DNA of 21,528 bases from JAVBMJ01 sp031552535 (lineage in GTDB: Bacteria > Bacteroidota > Bacteroidia > Bacteroidales > Rikenellaceae): contig JAVBMJ010000018.1 of assembly GCA_031552535.1 (NCBI GenBank), positions 1-21,528 on the forward strand. The letters are read 5' to 3'. The notes beneath the pieces were generated by a model, which did not search any database, was not told where the DNA came from, and worked only from the letters and a program-made list of their open reading frames with translations. Every line of letters begins with the position of its first letter. Position 1 is the first letter of the stretch. This document shows, in pieces, positions 1 through 8,103 of this stretch. Made by a program: the position numbers and the translations under genes.

Positions 1-226
1 AACTGCCGCTTTTTGAAAAAAGCGGCACCAAAAACTTTTAATCCCGACCTCGCTCTGATCTTGCAGTTGTTAGGTTATAGGCGGCAAGCCCGCTGGATGA
101 TGGTAACATTTAAGGGCTTGCCGCCTATAACCTAACAACTATAAGGTCGCGGCAAAGTAATGATTGAAGTTTTTTGGGCGACTTTTTTTCAAAAAAGTCG
201 CGGTCGAAGATTGTATAAAGAAAAAG
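1..226. repeat. Three-hairpin intergenic element, copy 1
   Basis: Non-coding stretch in front of the V-ATPase operon; the element may begin before the window. It contains three inverted repeats. The first is at 4-27 (TGCCGC, a T-run, GA, an A-run, GCGGCA). The second is a perfect 27-bp stem pairing 65-91 with 114-140 around a 22-nt loop. The third is at 178-201 (GCGAC, T-run, C, A-run, GTCGC). The same sequence recurs in the same orientation at 20599-20823 with both flanks nearly identical. The outer hairpins with their inner flanks (ACCAAAAACTT after the first, AAGTTTTTTGGGC before the third) mirror each other like terminal inverted repeats. No reading frame looks real here. It could be a MITE-like mobile palindrome or a structured RNA element; the sequence does not decide. 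Confidence 0.8.
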
Positions 227-286
227 AACATATATCGTCAGGGTTTTGGGTTTTATGGATAAAGATAAATTAAAGCTATAATATTT

Positions 287-916
287 ATGGATAACAAGTT
301 GGATCAATTGACCCGTAAGCTTTATGATGAGGGTTTGGCTAAGGGTCGCCAGGAGTCTGAGGCTTTGGTTTCTAAGGCTCAGTCTGATGCTGTGCGTATA
401 GTTTCCGAGGCGAAGGCTGAGGCTCAGCGTATTTTGGATCAGGCTCACAGGAGTGCTGAGGAGTTGAAGGGCAATACTGCCACTGAGATTGCCATTGCGA
501 GCCGGCAGGCTGTTGGTTCGTTGCGTGAGATGATTGAGGAGATGGTAGTTGCCAGGAGCATAGGCAAGCCTGTTTCGGAGTTGAGTATTGATGCGGGTTT
601 TGTCAGGGACATGTTGTTGGCGGTTGCTGCCAATTGGCAGGGGGCTGCGGCGTCGGGCAGGGTTGAATTGGCGGCTATGTTGCCGGAGGCTAAGCGCAAG
701 GAGTTCGACGAGGTTTTCGGCAAGAGTGCCGGGGTGATCATGGATGCCGGTGTTGAGTTGAGTTATTCCAATGGGGTGAAGAGCGGTTTCCGTATCGGGC
801 CTAAGGATGGCGGATACCGTATCAGTTTTACGGGCGCCGATTTCGAGGCTCTTTTGGGTGAATACCTGAAACCCAGGCTGGCTCAGTTGGTATTTGAAAA
901 GCAGGACCATGCTTAG
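287..916 (+). CDS. atpE: V-type ATP synthase subunit E (peripheral stalk)
   Basis: This 209-residue protein is first in the V-type ATPase operon. Subunit E forms the peripheral stalk that holds the A3B3 head against the membrane motor. Residues about 5-80 are rich in Ala, Glu, Lys and Arg with heptad-like spacing and should form the long stalk helix. The remainder is the globular C-terminal part that caps the head. Length is normal for the family (about 190-210). The call rests on composition, fold pattern and operon position, because E subunits conserve little sequence. The ATG at 287 follows an A/T-rich leader and has no clear Shine-Dalgarno sequence, as is usual in Bacteroidota. The gene uses more TTG, GCT and GGT codons than atpA or atpB. 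Its stop overlaps the next start by 8 nt. I found no convincing promoter in the 60 nt ahead of it. Confidence 0.88.
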   Translation: MDNKLDQLTRKLYDEGLAKGRQESEALVSKAQSDAVRIVSEAKAEAQRILDQAHRSAEELKGNTATEIAIASRQAVGSLREMIEEMVVARSIGKPVSELSIDAGFVRDMLLAVAANWQGAAASGRVELAAMLPEAKRKEFDEVFGKSAGVIMDAGVELSYSNGVKSGFRIGPKDGGYRISFTGADFEALLGEYLKPRLAQLVFEKQDHA

Positions 917-1763
917 GGAGTATAATTGTCTTGTGGCCGGTCTCAGGCAGTATGCCATGGAGTCGGACCCTAAGGGTCTCGATATCGCGGCTGTGCGGCA
1001 GGAGGTGGCGGAGGGACTTTCGGCGGGCGACAGGCTGGCGGCGGAGTTGCTCTATACGTATTACGATATAGAGAATCTGGTTTCGCTGGACCGCGGCAGG
1101 AGCCGGATCACCAACGAGGGCAATATCCCGGAGGATTGCCTGGCAGCGGAGAGTACCGATCCGGTACATCTTCCTGTCTCTTTGGGGCGTGTGCTTATGG
1201 CTTTTGCGCATCCCGACGATCCGGATTATGAGGATGTGGACCGTTCGGCGGGGTTGGAGCGTACGCTTTTCGAGGCTTACTACCGGGAGTGTGCCGCTTC
1301 GGATTGCCGTTATCTGAGGCAATGGGGAGAGTTCGACCGTAACCTGCGCAATATCTCGGCGGCTATGGTGGCCCGCAAACTGGGCCGCACGCCGTCTGAT
1401 GTGGTTGTGGGAGAGGGTGTTGTTGCAGAGGCCGTTTCGCGGTCGTCGTCGGCCGATTTCGGATTGAAGGGCCTGTTGGATTATATGGAGCGGATTGTTG
1501 CGGCATTTTCCGATGAGGTGAACTTTTTGGAGCGCGAGCGCAGGCTCGACGTGTTGCGTTGGGACTTTTCGGAGGAGATAACTTCGTCGGATTATGTGAA
1601 CCTCGATTATATATTGGGTTATCTCACCCGGCTGAACATTGTTTGGCGTTGGCGCCGGCTCGATGCCGGAATTGGCCGCGAGATGTTGCGCCGCCTGAGG
1701 GGGCCTTTGGATGGAGGCGCTATTTTGGAACAGATAAATAATCAGAACATCAATAAAATATGA
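909..1763 (+). CDS. DUF2764 family protein, putative V-ATPase stalk subunit
   Basis: A 284-residue protein between subunits E and A. In spirochaetes, chlamydiae and Bacteroidota this operon position holds a DUF2764 protein, often suggested to stand in for the C (d) subunit that links the central stalk to the membrane ring. Visible features are the N-terminal motif YNCLVAGLRQY, a largely helical charged body, and a conserved-looking segment with WGEFDRNLRN near residues 138-147 that resembles the family pattern. There are no nucleotide-binding motifs and no membrane segments. I chose the ATG at 909, which overlaps the atpE stop (ATGCTTAG), over the in-frame TTG at 894, because the product then begins at the conserved MLREYN. 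The stop overlaps the atpA start as ATGA, indicating translational coupling. The C-like role is an inference from context and family literature. Confidence 0.82.
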   Translation: MLREYNCLVAGLRQYAMESDPKGLDIAAVRQEVAEGLSAGDRLAAELLYTYYDIENLVSLDRGRSRITNEGNIPEDCLAAESTDPVHLPVSLGRVLMAFAHPDDPDYEDVDRSAGLERTLFEAYYRECAASDCRYLRQWGEFDRNLRNISAAMVARKLGRTPSDVVVGEGVVAEAVSRSSSADFGLKGLLDYMERIVAAFSDEVNFLERERRLDVLRWDFSEEITSSDYVNLDYILGYLTRLNIVWRWRRLDAGIGREMLRRLRGPLDGGAILEQINNQNINKI

Positions 1764-3517
1764 GTACAACAGGGCAAGTATCGGGGATTATCTCCAATAT
1801 CGTCGTTGTCAAAGCCGACGGCCCCGTGGGGCAGAACGAGATATGTTACGTGGAGCTCGGCGGGGTGAAGATGATGGCTGAAGTTATAAAAGTCACAGGG
1901 GATAAGGCTTTTGTGCAGGTTTACGACTCTACGCGCGGCCTTAAGATCGGTGACAGGGTTGAGTTCATGGGCCATATGCTCGAAGCGACGCTCGGGCCCG
2001 GCATACTCTCGCGCAACTACGACGGATTGCAGAACGACCTCGAAAAGATGGACGGCCTGTTCATCGGTCGCGGATCGAATACCGAACCGTTGGATTACGA
2101 CAGGCAGTGGGATTTCGTGCCGTTGGCATCGGTTGGTGACGCTGTGTCGGCCGGCAGCTGGCTGGGCGAGGTTACTGAGCTGTGGATCAAGCATAAGATC
2201 ATGATGCCGTTCGCGATGGATGGGCAGTACCGGGTTAAAAGTATTGCGGCGGCAGGCAATTATAAGATTTCGGATACGGTGGCGGTGGTTACCGATGCCT
2301 CGGGCGAGGATCACAATATAAGCATGGTGCAGAAGTGGCCGGTGAAACGTGCTGTGAGGGCCTATGTCGAGAAACCCCGCCCGTTCAAGGTCATGGAGAC
2401 AGGTGTAAGGGCCATCGACACGTTCAACCCGATAGCCGAGGGAGGCACGGGATTCGTACCGGGGCCTTTCGGGGCGGGTAAGACGGTGTTGCAGCATGCG
2501 ATTTCGAAGCAGGCCGATGCCGATGTCATCATTTTTGTGGCTTGCGGCGAGCGTGCCAACGAGGTCGTGGAAATATTTGCAGAGTTTCCCCATTTGGACG
2601 ACCCGCGTACCGGCCATAAACTGATGGAACGCACGACGATCATCTGTAATACTTCGAATATGCCCGTCGCGGCGCGTGAAGCGTCGGTGTATACGGGTAT
2701 GACGCTCGGGGAGTATTATCGTGCCATGGGGCTAAAGGTGTTGATCCTGGCCGATTCGACGTCGCGCTGGGCGCAGGCTTTGCGCGAGATGTCGAACCGT
2801 CTGGAGGAACTTCCCGGTCAGGATGCTTTCCCGATGGACCTGCCGGCGATAATTTCGAACTTTTATTCGCGTGCGGGGATTGTGCATCTGGGCAACGGGG
2901 CCATGGGCTCGGTGACTTTCCTGGGGACGGTGTCTCCGGCCGGGGGTAACCTCAAGGAGCCGGTGACGGAGTCGACTAAAAAGGCCGCGCGTTGTTTCTA
3001 CGCTTTGGCTCAGGGGCGTGCCGACTCGAAGCGTTATCCGGCTATCGACCCGCTGGAGAGTTATTCGAAGTATCTGGAGTATCCCGAGATCAGGGAGTAC
3101 CTCGACCAGCGGGTGGAACCGGGTTGGGTCGATCTGGTATATAAAGGCAAGACACTGGTCCAGAGGGGTAAGGAGGCTTACGAACAGATCAACATCCTGG
3201 GCGACGACGGCGTGCCTTTGGAGTATCACGAGCGCTTCTGGAAGAGCGAACTGGTCGACTTTGTGATCCTGCAACAGGACGCTTTCGACGCTACGGATGC
3301 CAACTGCCCGGTGGAGCGCCAGAAATATATGTACAAAATGGTGCTGGATATATGCGACAGGAAGTTCCGTTTCGACGATTTTGAAGATTGCTCGGGCTTC
3401 TTCAAAGGGGTGATCAATCAGTTCAAACAGATGAACTATTCGCCCTTCGAAGGGGATAAGTTCCATTCGTATGAGAAAAACATTTCGGTGATGGTTTCGC
3501 GTAAAACCGTCAATTAA
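1760..3517 (+). CDS. atpA: V-type ATP synthase catalytic subunit A
   Basis: Catalytic subunit of the cytoplasmic A3B3 head, hydrolysing or synthesising ATP. It has 585 residues, the usual length. The P-loop GPFGAGKT lies at residues 235-242 (Lys241), with Ala where many homologues have Ser. GER with the catalytic glutamate is at 263-265, and the Walker B stretch LILADS ends at Asp332-Ser333. The insertion specific to A subunits (roughly residues 110-200) is present, which separates it from F-type beta. The start overlaps the DUF2764 stop by 4 nt and atpB follows after 12 nt. Nothing appears truncated, and the active-site residues I can see are intact, so the enzyme should be functional. Confidence 0.97.
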   Translation: MSTTGQVSGIISNIVVVKADGPVGQNEICYVELGGVKMMAEVIKVTGDKAFVQVYDSTRGLKIGDRVEFMGHMLEATLGPGILSRNYDGLQNDLEKMDGLFIGRGSNTEPLDYDRQWDFVPLASVGDAVSAGSWLGEVTELWIKHKIMMPFAMDGQYRVKSIAAAGNYKISDTVAVVTDASGEDHNISMVQKWPVKRAVRAYVEKPRPFKVMETGVRAIDTFNPIAEGGTGFVPGPFGAGKTVLQHAISKQADADVIIFVACGERANEVVEIFAEFPHLDDPRTGHKLMERTTIICNTSNMPVAAREASVYTGMTLGEYYRAMGLKVLILADSTSRWAQALREMSNRLEELPGQDAFPMDLPAIISNFYSRAGIVHLGNGAMGSVTFLGTVSPAGGNLKEPVTESTKKAARCFYALAQGRADSKRYPAIDPLESYSKYLEYPEIREYLDQRVEPGWVDLVYKGKTLVQRGKEAYEQINILGDDGVPLEYHERFWKSELVDFVILQQDAFDATDANCPVERQKYMYKMVLDICDRKFRFDDFEDCSGFFKGVINQFKQMNYSPFEGDKFHSYEKNISVMVSRKTVN

Positions 3518-3529
3518 CAGAGCCTGACC

Positions 3530-4867
3530 ATGGAGACAAAAGCATTTCAGAAGATATACACCAAGATAGAGAACATCACCAAAGCTACGGTGAGCCTTCG
3601 TGCGACGGGTGTCGGCAACGACGAGCTGGCTTCGGTGGGAGGCAAACTGGCGCAGGTGGTTAAGATCATGGGCGACCAGGTGACGTTGCAGGTGTTTGCG
3701 GGAACGGAAGGGATAGCCACCGATTCGGAGGTTGTGTTCCACGGCGCCCCGCCGATGTTAAACGTGAGCGACGAGCTGGCCGGGCGTTTTTTCAACGCCT
3801 ATGGCGAACCCATCGAGGGAGGCCGGCCCGTGGCCGGCGAGCCGCGCGAGATCGGCGGCCCCACGGTGAACCCGTTCCGCAGGATACAGCCGTCGGAGTT
3901 GATAGCCACAGGTATAGCGGGTATAGACCTTAATAATACCATAGTCTCGGGACAGAAGATACCCTTCTTTGCCGATCCCGACCAGCCATACAACCAGGTC
4001 ATGGCGATGGTGGCCCTCAGGGCCAAGGCCGATAAGATCATACTTGGAGGTATCGGGATCACGAACGACGACTTCCTGTATTTCAAAAATGTGTTCGAGA
4101 ACGCCGGTGCGCTCAACCGTATCGTTTGTTTTGTGAACACGACGGAGAACCCGCCGGTGGAACGCCTGCTGGTTCCGGACATGGCTCTCACGGCGGCGGA
4201 GTATTTCGCGGCAGACAAGGGGGAGAAGGTACTGGTGCTACTCACGGATATGACGCTCTATGCCGACGCGCTGGCTATCGTATCGAACCGTATGGACCAG
4301 ATCCCGTCGAAGGATTCGATGCCGGGGTCGCTGTATTCCGACCTTGCGAAAATTTACGAAAAAGCGGTGCAATTGCCCAACGGCGGGTCGATAACGATCA
4401 TTGCCGTGACGACTTTGTCGGGCGGCGACATCACGCATGCCGTACCGGACAACACGGGGTATATCACCGAGGGGCAGTTGTTCCTGCGCAACGACAGCGA
4501 CACGGGCAAGGTGATCATCGACCCGTTCCGCAGCCTTTCGCGTCTCAAACAGTTGGTTATAGGGCAGAAAACCCGTGAGGACCATCCGCAGGTGATGAAC
4601 GCCGCTGTACGTCTGTATGCCGATGCAGCCAATGCGAAGACGAAGCTTGAAAACGGATTCGACCTGTCGGATTACGACGAGCGTGCGCTGGGTTTTGCCA
4701 GGGAGTATTCCGAGCGGTTGCTGGCCATAGACGTGAACGTGGAGATAGAATCGATGCTCGATACGGCGTGGAAACTCTTCGGCAAATATTTCGTCCGCAG
4801 CGAGGTTTCTATAAAAGAGGAGCTTGCTTCGAAATATTGGCCCAGGGAGTGCCGCTCCGATCATTGA
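3530..4867 (+). CDS. atpB: V-type ATP synthase non-catalytic subunit B
   Basis: Non-catalytic partner of subunit A in the A3B3 ring, 445 residues. It has the alpha/beta ATPase fold but lacks a P-loop lysine: the equivalent region reads PFFADPDQPYNQVMA, as expected for a B subunit. Other family segments are LTDMTLYADALAIVSNRMDQIPSK and the SMPGSLYSDLA region that leads into the subunit interface. The first residues METKAFQKIYTKIENI match the usual N-terminal beta-barrel entry, which supports the ATG at 3530. It lies 12 nt after the atpA stop. An unusually long 132-nt gap separates it from atpD. Confidence 0.96.
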   Translation: METKAFQKIYTKIENITKATVSLRATGVGNDELASVGGKLAQVVKIMGDQVTLQVFAGTEGIATDSEVVFHGAPPMLNVSDELAGRFFNAYGEPIEGGRPVAGEPREIGGPTVNPFRRIQPSELIATGIAGIDLNNTIVSGQKIPFFADPDQPYNQVMAMVALRAKADKIILGGIGITNDDFLYFKNVFENAGALNRIVCFVNTTENPPVERLLVPDMALTAAEYFAADKGEKVLVLLTDMTLYADALAIVSNRMDQIPSKDSMPGSLYSDLAKIYEKAVQLPNGGSITIIAVTTLSGGDITHAVPDNTGYITEGQLFLRNDSDTGKVIIDPFRSLSRLKQLVIGQKTREDHPQVMNAAVRLYADAANAKTKLENGFDLSDYDERALGFAREYSERLLAIDVNVEIESMLDTAWKLFGKYFVRSEVSIKEELASKYWPRECRSDH

Positions 4868-4999
4868 TTGAATACGGGCTTTCCGGACAGGTTATAAAGG
4901 GAGGAGCATTCCTGTTCCTGATGCGAGTTTTTTTCTCTGTGGTGTGCGGGCATGCCATGGGTTTGAGGACAGAGTGTCGGGAGCTAAACATCGAATGAT

Positions 5000-5608
5000 A
5001 TGGCAATAAAATTTCAATATAATAAAACGTCGCTCGGCGAGGTGGGTAAACAGCTCAAGATGCGCCAGAAGGCGCTACCCACGATCAAAAGCAAGGAGTC
5101 GGCGCTGAGGGCCGAAGTGCGCAAGGCCAAAGACACGGCGGCGGAGTATGCGGTGCGGATCGAGGAGCTGGAGCGATGCTACGACTACATGGTGTCGTTG
5201 TGGGGCGAGTTCGATCCCGAGTTGTTGCGCATAGCCGACGTCGAGGCCGATATGGTGAAGATCGCCGGGGTGAAAATCCCGTTGCTGAGGCGCGTGGTAT
5301 TCGAGGAGCGCGAGTGGAGCCTCTTCTCGTCGCCGGCATGGACTGCCGACGGGGTGGGGATACTCAAGCAGATGGCCCAGCTGGGTATCGAGCACGAATT
5401 TTTTGCTCAGAAGATGAGGCTTTTGGACCATGCCCGTAAAAAAACCACGCAAAAGGTTAACCTTTATGAGAAGGTGCAAATCCCGGGCTACGAAGATGCT
5501 ATCCGCAAGATAAGGCGCTTCCTGGAAGATGTGGAAAACCTCTCGAAGAGCGCCCAGAAGATAGTCAAGACACGGCAGGAACAATACCAGGGGGAGGCGA
5601 TGCTATGA
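5000..5608 (+). CDS. atpD: V-type ATP synthase subunit D (central rotor shaft)
   Basis: 202-residue rotor shaft protein that turns inside the A3B3 head. The N-terminal helix (about residues 1-60, with NKTSLGEVGKQLKMRQKALP and many Lys and Glu residues) and the C-terminal helix (about 135-200) form the antiparallel coiled coil typical of this subunit. The middle part makes the protruding globular domain. Length is normal. In E. hirae and Thermus the partner of D is subunit F, and no F gene is seen in this operon. The start is ATG 5000, directly after an unrelated TGA at 4996-4998. The stop overlaps the atpI start as ATGA (5605-5608), so the rotor and membrane subunits are translationally coupled. 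Confidence 0.93.
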   Translation: MAIKFQYNKTSLGEVGKQLKMRQKALPTIKSKESALRAEVRKAKDTAAEYAVRIEELERCYDYMVSLWGEFDPELLRIADVEADMVKIAGVKIPLLRRVVFEEREWSLFSSPAWTADGVGILKQMAQLGIEHEFFAQKMRLLDHARKKTTQKVNLYEKVQIPGYEDAIRKIRRFLEDVENLSKSAQKIVKTRQEQYQGEAML

Positions 5609-7416
5609 TAGTACCGATGACAAAATACCAGCTTGTGGTCTACCATGCCGACCGGAATGCTTTTCTGGATCGTCTGCGTGGCCTGGGTGTGGTCGATGTG
5701 ACTACTTCGCAATGGGAGCCTTCGGCCGGCGATGCGGCATTGCTTTCGTTGGTGGACCGCCACCGCCAGGCCGGTGTCCGGTTGAAGCAGGTGGCGGGGG
5801 AGATCGACCCGCAGGCCATGCCCGAGCCGTTTGCCAATGGTGCGGAGGCCTTCGAGGCTTACGAGGCGGCTGCCGCGGGCTACGACTCTACGGCCACCCT
5901 GATAGCCAAAACGGTGAAAGAAGCCGAAGACGCCGCCATTTGGGGAGAGTTTTCTCCCGGTACTATAAGCGCCTTGTTGCGCGACGGGGTCCTGCTGCGT
6001 TTCTTCCAGACCGATGAGGATGGTTACGAGCGGCACCGGGATCAATGGGAGGCTGAGTATGTCGTTGCCGAGTTGATCCGCAAGGGAGGTTTCGTGTGGT
6101 TTGCGGTGGTGACTTCGCCCGGAGCGGATATTTCCCTGTCCGCCCAGGAAGTGAAGGCTCCGGCGGCGCCCGCTTCGGTAAAACGGGCCGAAATAGCGGA
6201 ACTTGAGGAGCGTTTGGAGCATTACAGGCGTATATTGGAGCGTGCGGCTGTTTCGCACGGGATGATCGCCGCCGAGGGCAATGTGTATGCGCAGCAGGTT
6301 CAGTTCAACAAGGTTGCGGCCAGCGGCGAGAAGTATGCCGACGGCTACCTGGAGGTACTGGAAGGTTGGGCCCCACGCGACCGGGACGACGAGGTGGAAG
6401 CGTTTCTGGCCGGATGCGACGGAGTGGTTTATGTCAAGTCGCGCCCGACACCGGAAGACAATACGCCGGTGTTGCTTAAGAATAACCGTTTCGCTTCGCT
6501 GTTCGAATTCATAGGCAGTTTCTACACCCTGCCCCGGTACGGAACGATGGATCTTACGCCCTATTTCGCACCGTTTTATATGATCTATTTCGGGTTCTGC
6601 CTGGGCGACGGAGGCTACGGGTTGCTGTTTATTCTCGCGGGTATTTTTTTGCGGCGCATGAGTAACGAAACGATGCGGCGTATCGGGGGATTGACGCTTT
6701 GGTGCGGTGCAGCCACGGTGGTGTTCGGCACCCTGACGGGTTCGTATTTCGGGATCGCGTTGGCCGATCTGGAGATATTTGCGCCATATAAAGATAAGTT
6801 CCTGACTCCGCCCAACCTTATGACATTGGCCATAGTGCTGGGTTTCATTCAGATCCTTTTCGGCATGGCATTGAAAGCCGTTTCGATGTCGATGCAGTTC
6901 GGGTTCCGCTATTCGCTGCCCACTATAGGCTGGATGACGGTGATCATCTCATCGATAGTGGCTTATCTTATGAATGAGTTCGGCATCTCGACCACGGCCA
7001 TTTTATCGATACCGCATATTGCATTTATGTGTGCAGGCGGCTTTTTGATGTTGTTCATGAATTCGCCGGGTAAGAATCCATTGGTTAATTTCGGTAACGG
7101 GCTGTGGAATACGTATAACGACCTCACAGGATTGCTCGGAGATATACTGAGCTATATCCGTTTGTTTGCCATCGGACTGTCGGGTGGGGTATTGGCAATG
7201 GTTTTCAATGACCTGGCGATGGGGCTGAGTGGCGATGTGCCTGTTCTCAAGCAGATCATTATGGTCTTGATCCTGCTCGTGGGACACGGCATCAACCTGT
7301 TTATGTCTACTCTCAGTTCGTTTGTCCACCCGATGCGATTGACGTTTGTGGAATTCTTCAAAAATGCCGGATTCGAATCGGGAGAGAGGGCTTATACCCC
7401 GTTCCGTAAGGAATGA
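5605..7416 (+). CDS. atpI: V-type ATP synthase subunit I (membrane a-type subunit)
   Basis: 603-residue stator of the membrane motor. The N-terminal half (about 1-300) is a cytosolic arm with coiled-coil segments that binds the peripheral stalks. The C-terminal half carries about seven to eight hydrophobic helices, starting near TPYFAPFYMIYFGFCLGDGG. The arginine essential for ion transfer past the proteolipid ring is visible in SYIRLFAIGLSGG (Arg519). At 603 residues it lies within the bacterial range (about 600-660). Two in-frame starts exist, ATG 5605 (overlapping the atpD stop) and ATG 5617 (MTKYQLVV). I use the first because of the ATGA coupling, but homologues often begin close to the second. 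A 99-nt gap precedes atpK. Confidence 0.95.
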   Translation: MIVPMTKYQLVVYHADRNAFLDRLRGLGVVDVTTSQWEPSAGDAALLSLVDRHRQAGVRLKQVAGEIDPQAMPEPFANGAEAFEAYEAAAAGYDSTATLIAKTVKEAEDAAIWGEFSPGTISALLRDGVLLRFFQTDEDGYERHRDQWEAEYVVAELIRKGGFVWFAVVTSPGADISLSAQEVKAPAAPASVKRAEIAELEERLEHYRRILERAAVSHGMIAAEGNVYAQQVQFNKVAASGEKYADGYLEVLEGWAPRDRDDEVEAFLAGCDGVVYVKSRPTPEDNTPVLLKNNRFASLFEFIGSFYTLPRYGTMDLTPYFAPFYMIYFGFCLGDGGYGLLFILAGIFLRRMSNETMRRIGGLTLWCGAATVVFGTLTGSYFGIALADLEIFAPYKDKFLTPPNLMTLAIVLGFIQILFGMALKAVSMSMQFGFRYSLPTIGWMTVIISSIVAYLMNEFGISTTAILSIPHIAFMCAGGFLMLFMNSPGKNPLVNFGNGLWNTYNDLTGLLGDILSYIRLFAIGLSGGVLAMVFNDLAMGLSGDVPVLKQIIMVLILLVGHGINLFMSTLSSFVHPMRLTFVEFFKNAGFESGERAYTPFRKE

Positions 7417-7515
7417 GACCCGGTATTTACTCAGATTGTCTGATCGGCGTATAAGGCTGATTATTAAAAAATAAAAATTACAAATAAATAATGTCAAACT
7501 AAAAAACAACACATC

Positions 7516-7968
7516 ATGGAACCAATCATTTTAGCCTACATCGGCGTTGCAATTATGGTGGGAGTATCGGGCTTAGGCAGTTCGATAGGTACCACCCTGG
7601 CAGGAAATGCCGCGATAGGCGCGATGAAAAAGAACAGTGGCGCATTCGGTAAATATATGGCATTGAGCGCGATGCCGGCCAGTCAGGGTTTGTATGGCTT
7701 TGTCGGATACTTTATGGTGCAGGAATACCTGACACCTAATATCACTATGCTGCAGGCGGCGGGCATACTCGGCGCCGGCCTTATCGTAGGACTCGTAGGT
7801 GTGATAAGCAGTATCCGCCAGGGCCAAACCTGCGCCAACGGGATCATTGCAATAGGTAACGGCACCGACGTGTTCGGAAATACGCTTATCCTCGCGGCAC
7901 TCCCCGAGCTCTACGCCATCCTGTCCGTGGCATCGGTATTCATAATCGGCGGCGCAATAGGGTCATAA
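7516..7968 (+). CDS. atpK: V-type ATP synthase proteolipid subunit K
   Basis: 150-residue rotor-ring proteolipid made of two helical hairpins (four membrane helices), the duplicated form typical of V-type rings. The ion-carrying glutamate is Glu131 in LPELYAIL. The first hairpin carries Gln57 in ASQGLYGF instead of a second carboxylate, so one ion is bound per four helices. Compared with the Enterococcus hirae Na+-binding residues Leu61, Thr64, Gln65, Gln110 and Glu139, this protein has Met53, Ser56, Gln57, Gln102 and Glu131, which suggests Na+ coupling. It is the last gene of the operon and is followed within 13 nt by a strong terminator hairpin. The 99-nt A-rich leader separating it from atpI may allow higher expression, as the ring needs many copies. 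Confidence 0.95.
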   Translation: MEPIILAYIGVAIMVGVSGLGSSIGTTLAGNAAIGAMKKNSGAFGKYMALSAMPASQGLYGFVGYFMVQEYLTPNITMLQAAGILGAGLIVGLVGVISSIRQGQTCANGIIAIGNGTDVFGNTLILAALPELYAILSVASVFIIGGAIGS

Positions 7969-7980
7969 TCTTCCGCCAAA

Positions 7981-8026
7981 AATAAAACGAAGGTGTCTCG
8001 CATTTGCGAGACACCTTCGTTTTATT
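7981..8026. terminator. Bidirectional terminator between atpK and der
   Basis: A perfect 22-bp inverted repeat pairs 7981-8002 with 8005-8026, with an effective loop of about 4 nt. The outer part is AATAAAACGAAGG on one side and CCTTCGTTTTATT on the other, so transcripts from either strand end in a GC-containing stem followed by a T-rich run. It lies 13 nt after the atpK stop and 78 nt from the der stop. The position between two convergent genes fits a shared intrinsic terminator. A run of nine C follows at 8031-8039. Confidence 0.88.
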
Positions 8027-8103
8027 CAATCCCCCCCCCGGAGATAAATTTTCAGATATACTATTCCCAGAGGGTTAAATCGTGTTTTAAGACAAGCCCG
8101 TTG

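Noticed and set aside
255..281. Eight-codon leader frame MDKDKLKL before atpE
   Set aside because: Its resemblance to the start of atpE is short, and there is no attenuator-like structure downstream; probably chance.
125..958. 277-residue minus-strand frame over the leader and atpE
   Set aside because: Runs across the three-hairpin element and antisense to atpE; low-complexity Leu/Ser/Arg composition with no recognisable domain.
828..2617. Long minus-strand frames (313 and 291 residues) opposite DUF2764 and atpA
   Set aside because: They mirror well-supported V-ATPase genes, have Arg/His-rich compositions typical of antisense frames in GC-rich DNA, and show no domain or start context.
8031..8039. 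Run of nine C as a possible phase-variation tract
   Set aside because: It lies between the 3' ends of convergent genes, beyond the terminator, so length changes would not alter a reading frame or promoter. Sequencing or assembly error at the run is also possible.
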